Below, in pieces: positions 1 to 10,430 of a stretch of DNA of 64,000 nt (position 1 is its first letter; each line of letters begins with the position of its first letter). Position numbers and translations under genes: made by a program. This DNA is from Acanthosepion esculentum. Lineage: Eukaryota > Mollusca > Cephalopoda > Sepiida > Sepiidae. The DNA lies in NCBI GenBank assembly GCA_964036315.1, contig OZ038485.1, forward strand, positions 73,633,548-73,697,547. Direction: 5' to 3'. The notes under the pieces are model-generated. The model searched no databases. It was not told where the DNA came from and saw nothing but the letters and a program-made list of their open reading frames with translations.

Positions 1-51
1 AAATCAGAAGTACATTTCCATAGATTTATTTAGTTTTATACAAAATGATGA
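1..51 (+). repeat. Reference form A monomer (TTTCCATAG, in-frame open)
   Basis: This is the first complete monomer and a typical form A copy. At monomer positions 16, 18 and 19 it has T, C and C. Read in the frame that starts at TAC (position 11) and cycled, it gives 17 codons without a stop (YISIDLFSFIQNDENQK). The other two forward frames and all three reverse frames meet stop codons within a monomer. Form A is one of the two dominant monomer forms across the array. Confidence 0.95.
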
Positions 52-102
52 AAATCAGAAGTACATATAAATAGATTTATTTAGTTTTATACAAAATGAT
101 GA
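52..102 (+). repeat. Reference form B monomer (TATAAATAG, in-frame stop)
   Basis: This is the first form B copy. It differs from form A by A at monomer positions 16, 18 and 19. The change creates TAA in the only frame that is open in form A. It also creates a perfect 6-bp inverted repeat TAAATA-GATT-TATTTA and the TATA-like string TATAAATA. Form B is interspersed with form A in irregular order and appears to be the commoner of the two in most regions. Confidence 0.95.
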
Positions 103-949
103 AAATCAGAAGTACATTTCCATAGATTTATTTAGTTTTATACAAAATGATGAAAATCAGAAGTACATAAAAATAGATTTATTTAGTTTTATACAAAATG
201 ATGAAAATCAGAAGTACATAAAAATAGATTTATTTAGTTTTATACAAAATGATGAAAATCAGAAGTACATATAAATAGATTTATTTAGTTTTATACAAAA
301 TGATGAAAATCAGAAGTACATATAAATAGATTTATTTACTTTTATACAAAATGATGAAAATCAGAAGTACATATAAATAGATTTATTTAGCTTTATTCAA
401 AATGATGAAAATCAGAAGTACATTTCCATAGATTTATTTAGTTTTATACAAAAGGATGAAAATCAGAAGTACATATAAATAGATTTATTTAGTTTATACA
501 AAATGATGAAAATCAGAAGTACATTTCCATAGATTTATTTAGTTTTATACAAAATGATGAAAATCAGAAGTACATATAAATAGATTTATTTAGTTTTATA
601 CAAAATGATGAAAATATGATGTACATATAAATAGATATATTTAGTTTTATACAAAATGATGAAAATCAGAAGTACATATAAATAGATTTATTTAGTTTTA
701 TACAAAATGATGAAAATCAGAAGTACATTTCCATAGATTTATTTAGTTTTATACAAAATGATCAAAATCAGAAGTACATATATATAGATTTATTTAGTTT
801 TATACAAAATGATGAAAATCAGAAGTACATTTCCATAGATTTATTTAGTTTTATACAAAATGATGAAAATCAGAAGTACATATAAATAGGTTTATTAAGT
901 TTTATACAAAATGATGAAAATCAGAATTACATTTACATAGATTTATTTA

Positions 950-2540
950 GTTTTATACAAAATGATGAAAATCAGAAGTACATATACATAGATTTATTTA
1001 GTTTTATACAAAATGATGAAAATCAGAAGTACATTTCCATAGATTTATTTAGTTTTATACAAAATGATGAAAATCAGAAGTACATATAAATAGATTTATT
1101 TAGTTTTATACAAAATGATGAAAATCAGAAGTACATATAAATAGATTTATTTAGTTTTATACAAAATGATGAAAATCAAAAGTATATTTTCATAGATTTA
1201 TTTAGTTTTATACAAAATGATGAAATTCAGAAGTACATTCCCATAGATTTATTTAGTTTTATACAAATTTATGAAAATCAGAATTACATTTTCATAGATT
1301 TATTAAGTTTCATACAAAATGATGGAAATCAGAAGTACATATAAATAGATTTATTTAGTTTTATACAAAATGATGAAAATCAGAAGTACATTTCCATAGA
1401 TTTATTTAGTTTTATACAAAATGATGAAAATCAGAAGTACATTTCCATAGATTTATTTAGTTTCATACAAAATGATGAAAATCAGAAGTACATTTCCATA
1501 GATTTATTTAGTTTTATACAAAATGATGAAAATCAGAAGTACATTTCCATAGATTTATTTAGTTTTATACAAAATGATGAAAATCAGAAGTACATATAAA
1601 TAGATTTATTTAGTTTTATACAAAATGATGAAAATCAGAAGTACATTTCCATAGATTTATTTAGTTTTATACAAAATGATGAAAATCAGAAGTACATATG
1701 AATAGATTTATTTAGTTTTATACAAAATGATGAAAATCAGAAGTACATATAAATAGATTTATTTAGTTTTATACAAAATGATGAAAATCAGATGTACATT
1801 TCCATAGATTTATTTAGTTTTATACAAAATGATATAAATCAGAAGTACATTTCCATAGATTTATTTAGTTTTATACAAAATGATGAAAATCAGAAGTACA
1901 TTTCCATAGATTTATTTAGATTTATACAAAATGATGAAAATCAGAAGTACATATACATAGATTTATTTAGTTTTATACAAAATGATGAAAATCAGAAGTA
2001 CATTTCCATAGATTTATTTAGTTTTATACAAAATGATGAAAATCAGAAGTACATATAAATAGATTTATTTAGTTTTATACAAAATGATGAAAATCAGAAG
2101 TACATATAAATAGATTTATTTAGTTTTATACAAAATGATGAAAATCAGATGTACATTTCCATAGATTTATTTAGTTTGATACAAAATGATATAAATCAGA
2201 AGTACATTTCCATAGATTTATTTAGTTTTATACAAAATGATGAAAATCAGAAGTTCATATAAATAGATTTATTTAGTTTTATACAAAATGATGAAAATCA
2301 GATGTACATATAAATAGATTTATTTAGTTTTATACAAAATGATGAAAATCAGAAGTACATATAAATAGATGTATTCAGTTTTATACAAAATGATGAAAAT
2401 CAGAAGTACATTTCCATAGATTTATTTAGTTTTATACAAAATGATGAAAATCAGAAGTACATTTCCATAGATTTATTTAGTTTTATACAAAATGATGAAA
2501 ATCAGAAGTACATTTCCATAGATTTATTTAGTTTTATACA
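950..2540. repeat. Long-range duplicated block, left copy (6,650-bp spacing)
   Basis: This block matches 7,600-9,190 base for base at most sites. Rare variants recur in the same order: AGTATATTTTCAT (1,181 and 7,831), TTCCCATAG after GAAATTCAG, ACAAATTTATG, TTATTAAGTTTCATAC, GATGGAAATC, and GATATAAATC after GATGTAC. The offset of 6,650 bp equals 131 monomers minus 31 bp. That shortfall is accounted for by two 15-bp deletions and one 1-bp deletion lying in between. The match fails before about 950 and after about 2,540. Confidence 0.9.
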
Positions 2541-2820
2541 AAATGATGAAAATCAGAAGTACATATAAATAGATTTATTTAGTTTTATACAAAATGATGA
2601 AAATCAGAAGTACATATAAATAGATTTATTTAGTTTTATACAACATGATGAAAATCAGATGTACATTTCCATAGATTTATTTAGTTTGATACAAAATGAT
2701 ATAAATCAGAAGTACATTTCCATAGATTTATTTAGTTTTATACAAAATGATGAAAATCAGAAGTTCATATAAATAGATTTATTTAGTTTTATACAAAATG
2801 ATGAAAATCAGAAGTACGTA
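1960..2820. repeat. 10-monomer (510 bp) local duplication
   Basis: About 350 bp at 1,960-2,310 recur at 2,470-2,820. The shared diagnostic series is CAGATGTACATTTCC, AGTTTGATACAAAATG, GATATAAATC and CAGAAGTTCATATAAATAG. AGTTTGATAC appears at about 2,173 and again 510 bp later. The second copy carries a private change, CAACATGATG, near 2,641. Confidence 0.85.
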
Positions 2821-2879
2821 TAAATAGATTTATTTAGTTTTATACAAAATGATGAAAATCAGAAGTACATTTCCATAGA

Positions 2880-2915
2880 TTTTTTTAGTTTTATACAAAA
2901 GTACATATAAATAGA
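2880..2915. repeat. Monomer with 15-bp internal deletion, first instance
   Basis: TTATACAAAA is joined directly to GTACATATAAATAG. The 15 bp that normally link the end of one monomer to the start of the next (monomer positions 47-51 and 1-10 in outline) are missing. Two bases (AA) repeat at the deletion ends, consistent with slippage or microhomology. The preceding variant GATTTTTTTAG (T7) is shared with the second instance. Confidence 0.9.
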
Positions 2916-4087
2916 TTTATTTAGTTTTATAAAAAATGATGAAAATCAGAAGTACATATAAATAGATTTATGTAGTTTTATACAAAATGATGAAAATCAG
3001 AAGTACATTTCCATAGATTTATTTAGTTTTATACAAAATGATGAAAATCAGAAGTACATATAAATAGATTTATTTAGTTTTATACAAAATGATGAAAATC
3101 AGAAGTACATATATATAGATTTATTTAGTTTTATACAAAATGATGAAAATCAGATGTACATTTCCATAGATTTATTTAGTTTTATACAAAATGATATAAA
3201 TCAGAAGTACATTTCCGTAGATTTATTTAGTTTTATACAAAAAGATGAAAGTCAGATGTTCATATAAATAGATTTATTTAGTTTTATACAAAATGATGAA
3301 AATCAGATGTACATATAGATAGATTTATTTAGTTTTATACAAAATGATGAAAATCAGAAGTACATATAAATAGATTTATTTAGTTTTATACAAAATGATG
3401 AAAATCAGAAGTACATTTCCATAGATTTATTTAGTTTTATACAAAATGATGAAAATCAGAAGTACATTTCCATAGATTTATTTAGTTTTATACAAAATGA
3501 TGAAAATCAGAAGTACATATGAATAGATATATTTAGTTTTATACAAAATGATGAAAATCAGAAGTACATATAAATAGATTTATTTAGTTTCATACAAAAT
3601 GATGAAAATCAGAAGTACATATCAATAGATTTATTTAGTTTTATACAAAATGATGAAAATCAGAAGTACATATAAATAGATTTATTTAGTTCTATACAAA
3701 ATGATGAAAATCAGAAGTACATTTCCATAGATTTATTTAGTCTTATACAAAATGATGAAAATCAGAAGTACATATAAATAAATTTATTTAGTTTTATACA
3801 AAATGATGAAAATCAGAAGTACATTTCCATAGATTTATTTAGTTTTATACAAAATGATGAAAATCAGAAGTACATATAAATAGATTTATTTAGTTTTATG
3901 CAAAATGATTAAAATCGGAAGTACATATAAATAGATTTATTTAGTTTTATACAAAATGATGAAAATCAGAAGTTCATATAAATAGATTTATTTAGTTTTA
4001 TACAAAATGATGAAAATCAGATGTACATATAAATAGATTTATTTAGTTTTATACAGAATGATGAAAATCAGAAGTACATTTCCATAG

Positions 4088-4120
4088 ATTTTTTTAGTTT
4101 TATACAAAAGTACATATAAA
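4088..4120. repeat. Monomer with the same 15-bp deletion, second instance
   Basis: The junction ACAAAAGTACAT occurs again here, 1,209 bp after the first (24 monomers minus 15 bp). The same GATTTTTTTAG precedes it. The identical junction and shared neighbour variant point to one deletion event later copied by array rearrangement, not two independent losses. Confidence 0.85.
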
Positions 4121-4199
4121 TAGATTTATTTAGTTTTATACAAAATGATGAATATCAGAAGTACATTTCCATAGATTTATTTAGTTTTATACAAAATGA

Positions 4200-6316
4200 T
4201 GAAAATCAGAAGTACATTTCCATAGATTTATTTAGTTTTATAAAAAATGATGAAAATCAGAAGTACATATAAATAGATTTATTTAGTTTTATACAAAATG
4301 ATGAATATCAGATGTACATTTCCATAGATTTATTTAGTTTTATACAAAATGATGAAAATCAGAAGTACATTTCCATAGATTTATTTAGTTTTATACAAAA
4401 TGATGAAAATCAGAAGTACATATAAATAGATTTATGTAGTTTTATACAAAATGATGAAAATCAGAAGTACATTTCCATAGATTTATTTAGTTTTATACAA
4501 AATGATGAAAATCAGAAGTACATATAAATAGATTTATTTAGTTTTATACAAAATGATGAAAATCAGAAGTACATTTCCATAGATTTATTTAGTTTTATAC
4601 AAAATGATGAAAATCAGAAGTACATTTCCATAGATTTATTTAGTTTTATACAAAATGATGAAAATCAGAAGTACATTTCCATAGATTTATTTAGTTTTAT
4701 ACAAAATGATGAAAATCAGAAGTACATTTCCATAGATTTATTTAGTTTTATACAAAATGATGAAAATCAGAAGTACATATAAATAGATTTATTTAGTTTT
4801 ATACAAAATGATGAAAATCAGAAGTACATTTCCATAGATTTATTTAGTTTTATACAAAATGATGAAAATCAGAAGTACATATGAATAGATTTATTTAGTT
4901 TTATACAAAATGATGAAAATCAGAAGTACATATAAATAGATTTATTTAGTTTTATACAAAATGATGAAAATCAGATGTACATTTCCATAGATTTATTTAG
5001 TTTTATACAAAATGATGTAAATAAGAAGTACATTTCCATAGATTTATTTAGTTTTATACAAAATGATGAAAATCAGAAGTACATTTCCATAGATTTATTT
5101 AGTTTTATACAAAATGATGAAAATCAGAAGTACATATACATAGATTTATTTAGTTTTATACAAAATGATGAAAATCAGAAGTACATTTCCATAGATTTAT
5201 TTAGTTTTATACAAAATGATGAAAATCAGAAGTACATATAAATAGATTTATTTAGTTTTATACAAAATGATGAAAATCAGAAGTACATTTCCATAGATTT
5301 ATTTAGTTTTATAAAAAATGATGAAAATCAGAAGTACATATAAATAGATTTATTTAGTTTTATACAAAATGATGAATATCAGATGTACATTTCCATAGAT
5401 TTATTTAGTTTTATACAAAATGATGAAAATCAGAAGTACATTTCCATAGATTTATTTAGTTTTATACAAAATGATGAAAATCAGAAGTACATATAAATAG
5501 ATTTATGTAGTTTTATACAAAATGATGAAAATCAGAAGTACATTTCCATAGATTTATTTAGTTTTATACAAAATGATGAAAATCAGAAGTACATATAAAT
5601 AGATTTATTTAGTTTTATACAAAATGATGAAAATCAGAAGTACATTTCCATAGATTTATTTAGTTTTATACAAAATGATGAAAATCAGAAGTACATTTCC
5701 ATAGATTTATTTAGTTTTATACAAAATGATGAAAATCAGAAGTACATTTCCATAGATTTATTTAGTTTTATACAAAATGATGAAAATCAGAAGTACATTT
5801 CCATAGATTTATTTAGTTTTATACAAAATGATGAAAATCAGAAGTACATATAAATAGATTTATTTAGTTTTATACAAAATGATGAAAATCAGAAGTACAT
5901 TTCCATAGATTTATTTAGTTTTATACAAAATGATGAAAATCAGAAGTACATATGAATAGATTTATTTAGTTTTATACAAAATGATGAAAATCAGAAGTAC
6001 ATATAAATAGATTTATTTAGTTTTATACAAAATGATGAAAATCAGATGTACATTTCCATAGATTTATTTAGTTTTATACAAAATGATGTAAATAAGAAGT
6101 ACATTTCCATAGATTTATTTAGTTTTATACAAAATGATGAAAATCAGAAGTACATTTCCATAGATTTATTTAGTTTTATACAAAATGATGAAAATCAGAA
6201 GTACATATACATAGATTTATTTAGTTTTATACAAAATGATGAAAATCAGAAGTACATTTCCATAGATTTATTTAGTTTTATACAAAATGATGAAAATCAG
6301 AAGTACATATAAATAG
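4200..6316. repeat. 21-monomer (1,071 bp) tandem duplication
   Basis: Copy 1 starts at about 4,200 and copy 2 at about 5,271, with an exact 1,071-bp offset (21 x 51). Shared landmarks are AAAAAATGATG (4,242 and 5,313), GATGAATATCAGATGTAC (4,300 and 5,371), GATTTATGTAG, a run of four form A monomers, ATATGAATAG, GATGTAAATAAGAAG, and an ATATACATAG monomer. The match ends at about 6,317, where the second copy continues with AAATAGGTTTA. I saw no internal difference between copies. Each copy contains an 88-residue open frame (4,975 and 6,046), which is a by-product of consecutive stop-free monomers. Confidence 0.92.
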
Positions 6317-6734
6317 GTTTATTTAGTTTTATACAAAATGATGAAAATCAGAATTACATTTACATAGATTTATTTAGTTTTATACAAAATGATTAAAATC
6401 AGAAGTACATATAAATAGATTTATGTAGTTTATACAAAATGATGAAAATCAGAAGTTCATTTCCATAGATTTATTTAGTTTTATACAAAATGATGAAAAT
6501 CAGAAGTACATATAAATAGATTTATTTAGTTTTATACAAAATGATGAAAATCAGAAGTACATATAAATAGATTTATTTAGTTTTATTCAAAATGATGAAA
6601 ATCAGAAGTACATTTACATAGATTTATTTAGTTTTATACAAAATGTTGAAAATCAGAAGTACATTTCCATAGATTTATTTACTTTTATACAAAATGATGA
6701 AAATCAGAAGTACATTTCCATAGATTTATTTACT
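6317..6734. repeat. Mixed monomer stretch, 6.3-6.7 kb
   Basis: Irregular monomers include CAGAATTACATTTACATAG, GATTAAAATC, a one-base deletion in TTATGTAGTTTATAC (about 6,422), and two consecutive copies with TTTACTTTTATAC (about 6,677 and 6,728). No gene or long duplication was seen. Confidence 0.8.
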
Positions 6735-8795
6735 TTTATACAAAATGATGAAAATCAGAAGTACATATAAATAGATTTATTTAGTTTTATACAAAATGAT
6801 GAAAATCAAAAGTATATTTTCATAGATTTATTTAGTTTTATACAAAATGATGAAAATCAGAAGTACATATAAATAGATTTATTTAGTTTTATACAAAATG
6901 ATGAAATTCAGAAGTACATTCCCATAGATTTATTTAGTTTTATACAAATTTATGAAAATCAGAATTACATTTTCATAGATTTATTAAGTTTCATACAAAA
7001 TGATGGAAATCAGAAGTACATATAAATAGATTTATTTAGTTTTATACAAAATGATGAAAATCAGAAGTACATTTCCATAGATTTATTTAGTTTTATACAA
7101 AATGATGAAAATCAGAAGTACATTTCCATAGATTTATTTAGTTTCATACAAAATGATGAAAATCAGAAGTACATTTCCATAGATTTATTTAGTTTTATAC
7201 AAAATGATGAAAATCAGAAGTACATTTCCATAGATTTATTTAGTTTTATACAAAATGATGAAAATCAGAAGTACATATAAATAGATTTATTTAGTTTTAT
7301 AAAAAATGATGAAAATCAGAAGTACATTTCCATAGATTTATTTAGTTTTATACAAAATGATGAAAATCAGAAGTACATATGAATAGATTTATTTAGTTTT
7401 ATACAAAATGATGAAAATCAGAAGTACATATAAATAGATTTATTTAGTTTTATACAAAATGATGAAAATCAGATGTACATTTCCATAGATTTATTTAGTT
7501 TTATACAAAATGATATAAATCAGAAGTACATTTCCATAGATTTATTTAGTTTTATACAAAATGATGAAAATCAGAAGTACATTTCCATAGATTTATTTAG
7601 ATTTATACAAAATGATGAAAATCAGAAGTACATATACATAGATTTATTTAGTTTTATACAAAATGATGAAAATCAGAAGTACATTTCCATAGATTTATTT
7701 AGTTTTATACAAAATGATGAAAATCAGAAGTACATATAAATAGATTTATTTAGTTTTATACAAAATGATGAAAATCAGAAGTACATATAAATAGATTTAT
7801 TTAGTTTTATACAAAATGATGAAAATCAAAAGTATATTTTCATAGATTTATTTAGTTTTATACAAAATGATGAAATTCAGAAGTACATTCCCATAGATTT
7901 ATTTAGTTTTATACAAATTTATGAAAATCAGAATTACATTTTCATAGATTTATTAAGTTTCATACAAAATGATGGAAATCAGAAGTACATATAAATAGAT
8001 TTATTTAGTTTTATACAAAATGATGAAAATCAGAAGTACATTTCCATAGATTTATTTAGTTTTATACAAAATGATGAAAATCAGAAGTACATTTCCATAG
8101 ATTTATTTAGTTTCATACAAAATGATGAAAATCAGAAGTACATTTCCATAGATTTATTTAGTTTTATACAAAATGATGAAAATCAGAAGTACATTTCCAT
8201 AGATTTATTTAGTTTTATACAAAATGATGAAAATCAGAAGTACATATAAATAGATTTATTTAGTTTTATACAAAATGATGAAAATCAGAAGTACATATAA
8301 ATAGATTTATTTAGTTTTATACAAAATGATGAAAATCAGAAGTACATATGAATAGATTTATTTAGTTTTATACAAAATGATGAAAATCAGAAGTACATAT
8401 AAATAGATTTATTTAGTTTTATACAAAATGATGAAAATCAGATGTACATTTCCATAGATTTATTTAGTTTTATACAAAATGATATAAATCAGAAGTACAT
8501 TTCCATAGATTTATTTAGTTTTATACAAAATGATGAAAATCAGAAGTACATTTCCATAGATTTATTTAGATTTATACAAAATGATGAAAATCAGAAGTAC
8601 ATATACATAGATTTATTTAGTTTTATACAAAATGATGAAAATCAGAAGTACATTTCCATAGATTTATTTAGTTTTATACAAAATGATGAAAATCAGAAGT
8701 ACATATAAATAGATTTATTTAGTTTTATACAAAATGATGAAAATCAGAAGTACATATAAATAGATTTATTTAGTTTTATACAAAATGATGAAAAT
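6735..8795. repeat. 19/20-monomer tandem duplication
   Basis: Copy 1 starts at about 6,735 and copy 2 at about 7,755. The offset is 1,020 bp at the first landmark (AGTATATTTT at 6,811 and 7,831) but 969 bp further on (7,473 and 8,442). Copy 1 has one additional form B monomer near 6,841-6,891, between the TTTTCATAG and GAAATTCAG monomers. The 950-2,540 block resembles copy 2 in lacking that monomer. Confidence 0.9.
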
Positions 8796-9190
8796 CAGAT
8801 GTACATTTCCATAGATTTATTTAGTTTGATACAAAATGATATAAATCAGAAGTACATTTCCATAGATTTATTTAGTTTTATACAAAATGATGAAAATCAG
8901 AAGTTCATATAAATAGATTTATTTAGTTTTATACAAAATGATGAAAATCAGATGTACATATAAATAGATTTATTTAGTTTTATACAAAATGATGAAAATC
9001 AGAAGTACATATAAATAGATGTATTCAGTTTTATACAAAATGATGAAAATCAGAAGTACATTTCCATAGATTTATTTAGTTTTATACAAAATGATGAAAA
9101 TCAGAAGTACATTTCCATAGATTTATTTAGTTTTATATAAAATGATGAAAATCAGAAGTACATTTCCATAGATTTATTTAGTTTTATACA
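7600..9190. repeat. Long-range duplicated block, right copy (6,650-bp spacing)
   Basis: Partner of 950-2,540, carrying the same ordered rare variants. It overlaps the second 19-monomer copy, so the ancestral block was copied both locally and over several kilobases. Private differences cluster at the right end: ATATAAAATG near 9,137, and the ACTAGAATG monomer near 9,188. Confidence 0.88.
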
Positions 9191-9215
9191 CTAGAATGAA
9201 AATCAGAAGTACATA
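9182..9215. repeat. Atypical monomer with CTAGAATG block substitution
   Basis: GTTTTATACA is followed by CTAGAATGAAAATCAG where every neighbour has AAATGATGAAAATCAG. Length is unchanged but several adjacent bases differ. I saw this string nowhere else in the window. It lies at the right edge of the 6,650-bp duplicated block and may mark an exchange breakpoint. Confidence 0.8.
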
Positions 9216-10430
9216 TAAATAGATTTATTTAGTTTATACAAAATGATGAAAATCAGAAGTACATATAAATAGATTTATTTAGTTTTATACAAAATGATGA
9301 ATATAAGATGTACATATAAATAGATATATTTAGTTTTATACAAAATGATGAAAATCAGAAGTACATATAAATAGATTTATTTAGTTTTATACAAAATGAT
9401 GAATATCAGAAGTACATTTCCATAGATTTATTTAGTTTTATACAAAATGATGAAAATCAGAAGTACATATATATAGATTTATTTAGTTTTATACAAAATG
9501 ATGAAAATCAGAAGTACATTTCCATAGATTTATTTAGTTTTATACAAAATTATGAAAATCAGAATTACATTTCCATAGATTTATTTAGTTTTATACAAAA
9601 TGATGAAAATCAGAAGTACATATAAATAGATTTATTTAGTTTTATACAAAATGATTAAAATCAGATGTACATATAAATAGATTTATTTAGTTTTATACAA
9701 AATGATTAAAATCAGAAGTACATATAAATAGATTTATGTAGTTTATACAAAATGATGAAAATCAGAAGTTCATTTCCATAGATTTATTTAGTTTTATACA
9801 AAATGATGAAAATCAGAAGTACATATAAATAGATTTATTTAGTTTTATACAAAATGATGAAAATCAGAAGTACATATAAATAGATTTATTTAGTTTTATA
9901 CAAAATGATGAAAATCAGAAGTACATATAAATAGATTTATTTAGTTTTAAACCAAGTGGTGAAAATCAGAAGTACATATAAATAGATTTATTTAGTTTTA
10001 AACCAAGTGGTGAAAATCAGAAGTACATTTCCATAGATTTATTTAGTTTTATACAAAATGATGAAAATCAGAAGTACATATAAATATATTTATTTAGTTT
10101 TATACAAAATGATGAAAATCATAAGTACATATAAATAGATTTATTTAGTTTTATACAAACTGATGAAAATCAGAAGTACATATAAATACATTTATTTAGT
10201 TTTATACAAAATGATGAAAATCAGAAGTACATATAAATATATTTATTTAGTTTTATACAAAATGATGAAAATCAGATGTACATTTCCATAGATTTATTTA
10301 GTTTTATACAAAATGATGAAAATCAGAAGTACATATACATAGATTTATTTAGTTTTATACAAAATGATGAAAATCAGAAGTACATTTCCATAGATTTATT
10401 TAGTTTTATACCAAATGATGAAAATCAGAA
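9216..10430. repeat. Mixed monomer stretch, 9.2-10.4 kb
   Basis: Irregular monomers with two one-base deletions (AGTTTATAC at about 9,231 and TGTAGTTTATAC at about 9,737). There is an ATAAGATGTAC copy near 9,303, several GATTAAAATC copies, and the first two AAACCAAGTGGTG copies. ATATATTTA and ATACATTTA variants follow near 10,080-10,250. No coding sequence is visible. Confidence 0.8.
9940..10020. repeat. Adjacent pair of AAACCAAGTGGTG haplotype monomers
   Basis: ACCAAGTGGTG starts at 9,951 and again at 10,002, exactly one monomer apart. The haplotype differs from consensus at four linked bases (AAACCAAGTGGTG against ATACAAAATGATG). Other copies lie at about 16,989, 19,435, 21,728 and 22,542. 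Four linked changes recurring intact imply spread by recombination from one founder monomer. Confidence 0.9.

Larger units (their letters stand above)
1..950. repeat. Mixed monomer stretch without a clear higher-order unit
   Basis: About 18 to 19 monomers of forms A and B occur in irregular order. Two consecutive copies have AAAAATAG in the variable window (near 168 and 219). A one-base deletion (AGTTTATAC) lies near 491. A monomer near 613 has ATATGATGTAC in place of ATCAGAAGTAC. I see no gene and no long internal duplication. Confidence 0.85.
2821..4199. repeat. Mixed monomer stretch, 2.8-4.2 kb
   Basis: Apart from the two 15-bp-deleted copies, this is an irregular A/B mixture. Scattered private variants include TTTCCGTAG (3,215), GAAAGTCAGATGTTC (3,247), ATATAGATAG (3,312), TAAATAAATTTA (3,776) and GATTAAAATCGG (3,907). 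No coding sequence is visible. Confidence 0.8.

Noticed and set aside
71..91. Intrinsic transcription terminator or structured RNA from the TAAATA-TATTTA dyad
   Set aside because: The stem is six A/T pairs only, with no G/C pair. It would be very weak as RNA and it repeats in every form B monomer.
52..102. Replication origin (match to the budding-yeast ARS consensus on the minus strand of form B, 10 of 11 bases)
   Set aside because: Such near-matches are expected by chance in DNA of about 20% GC, the consensus is specific to a few yeasts, and the organism is unknown.
1792..2058. 88-residue open frame with a 17-residue repeat (also at 4,975, 6,046, 7,473 and 8,442) as a protein gene
   Set aside because: It is five consecutive stop-free satellite monomers between two form B monomers with TAA. 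The ATG comes from an AAG to ATG change in the repeat. There is no distinct promoter, 5' region or terminal domain, and the copies are HOR duplicates of each other.
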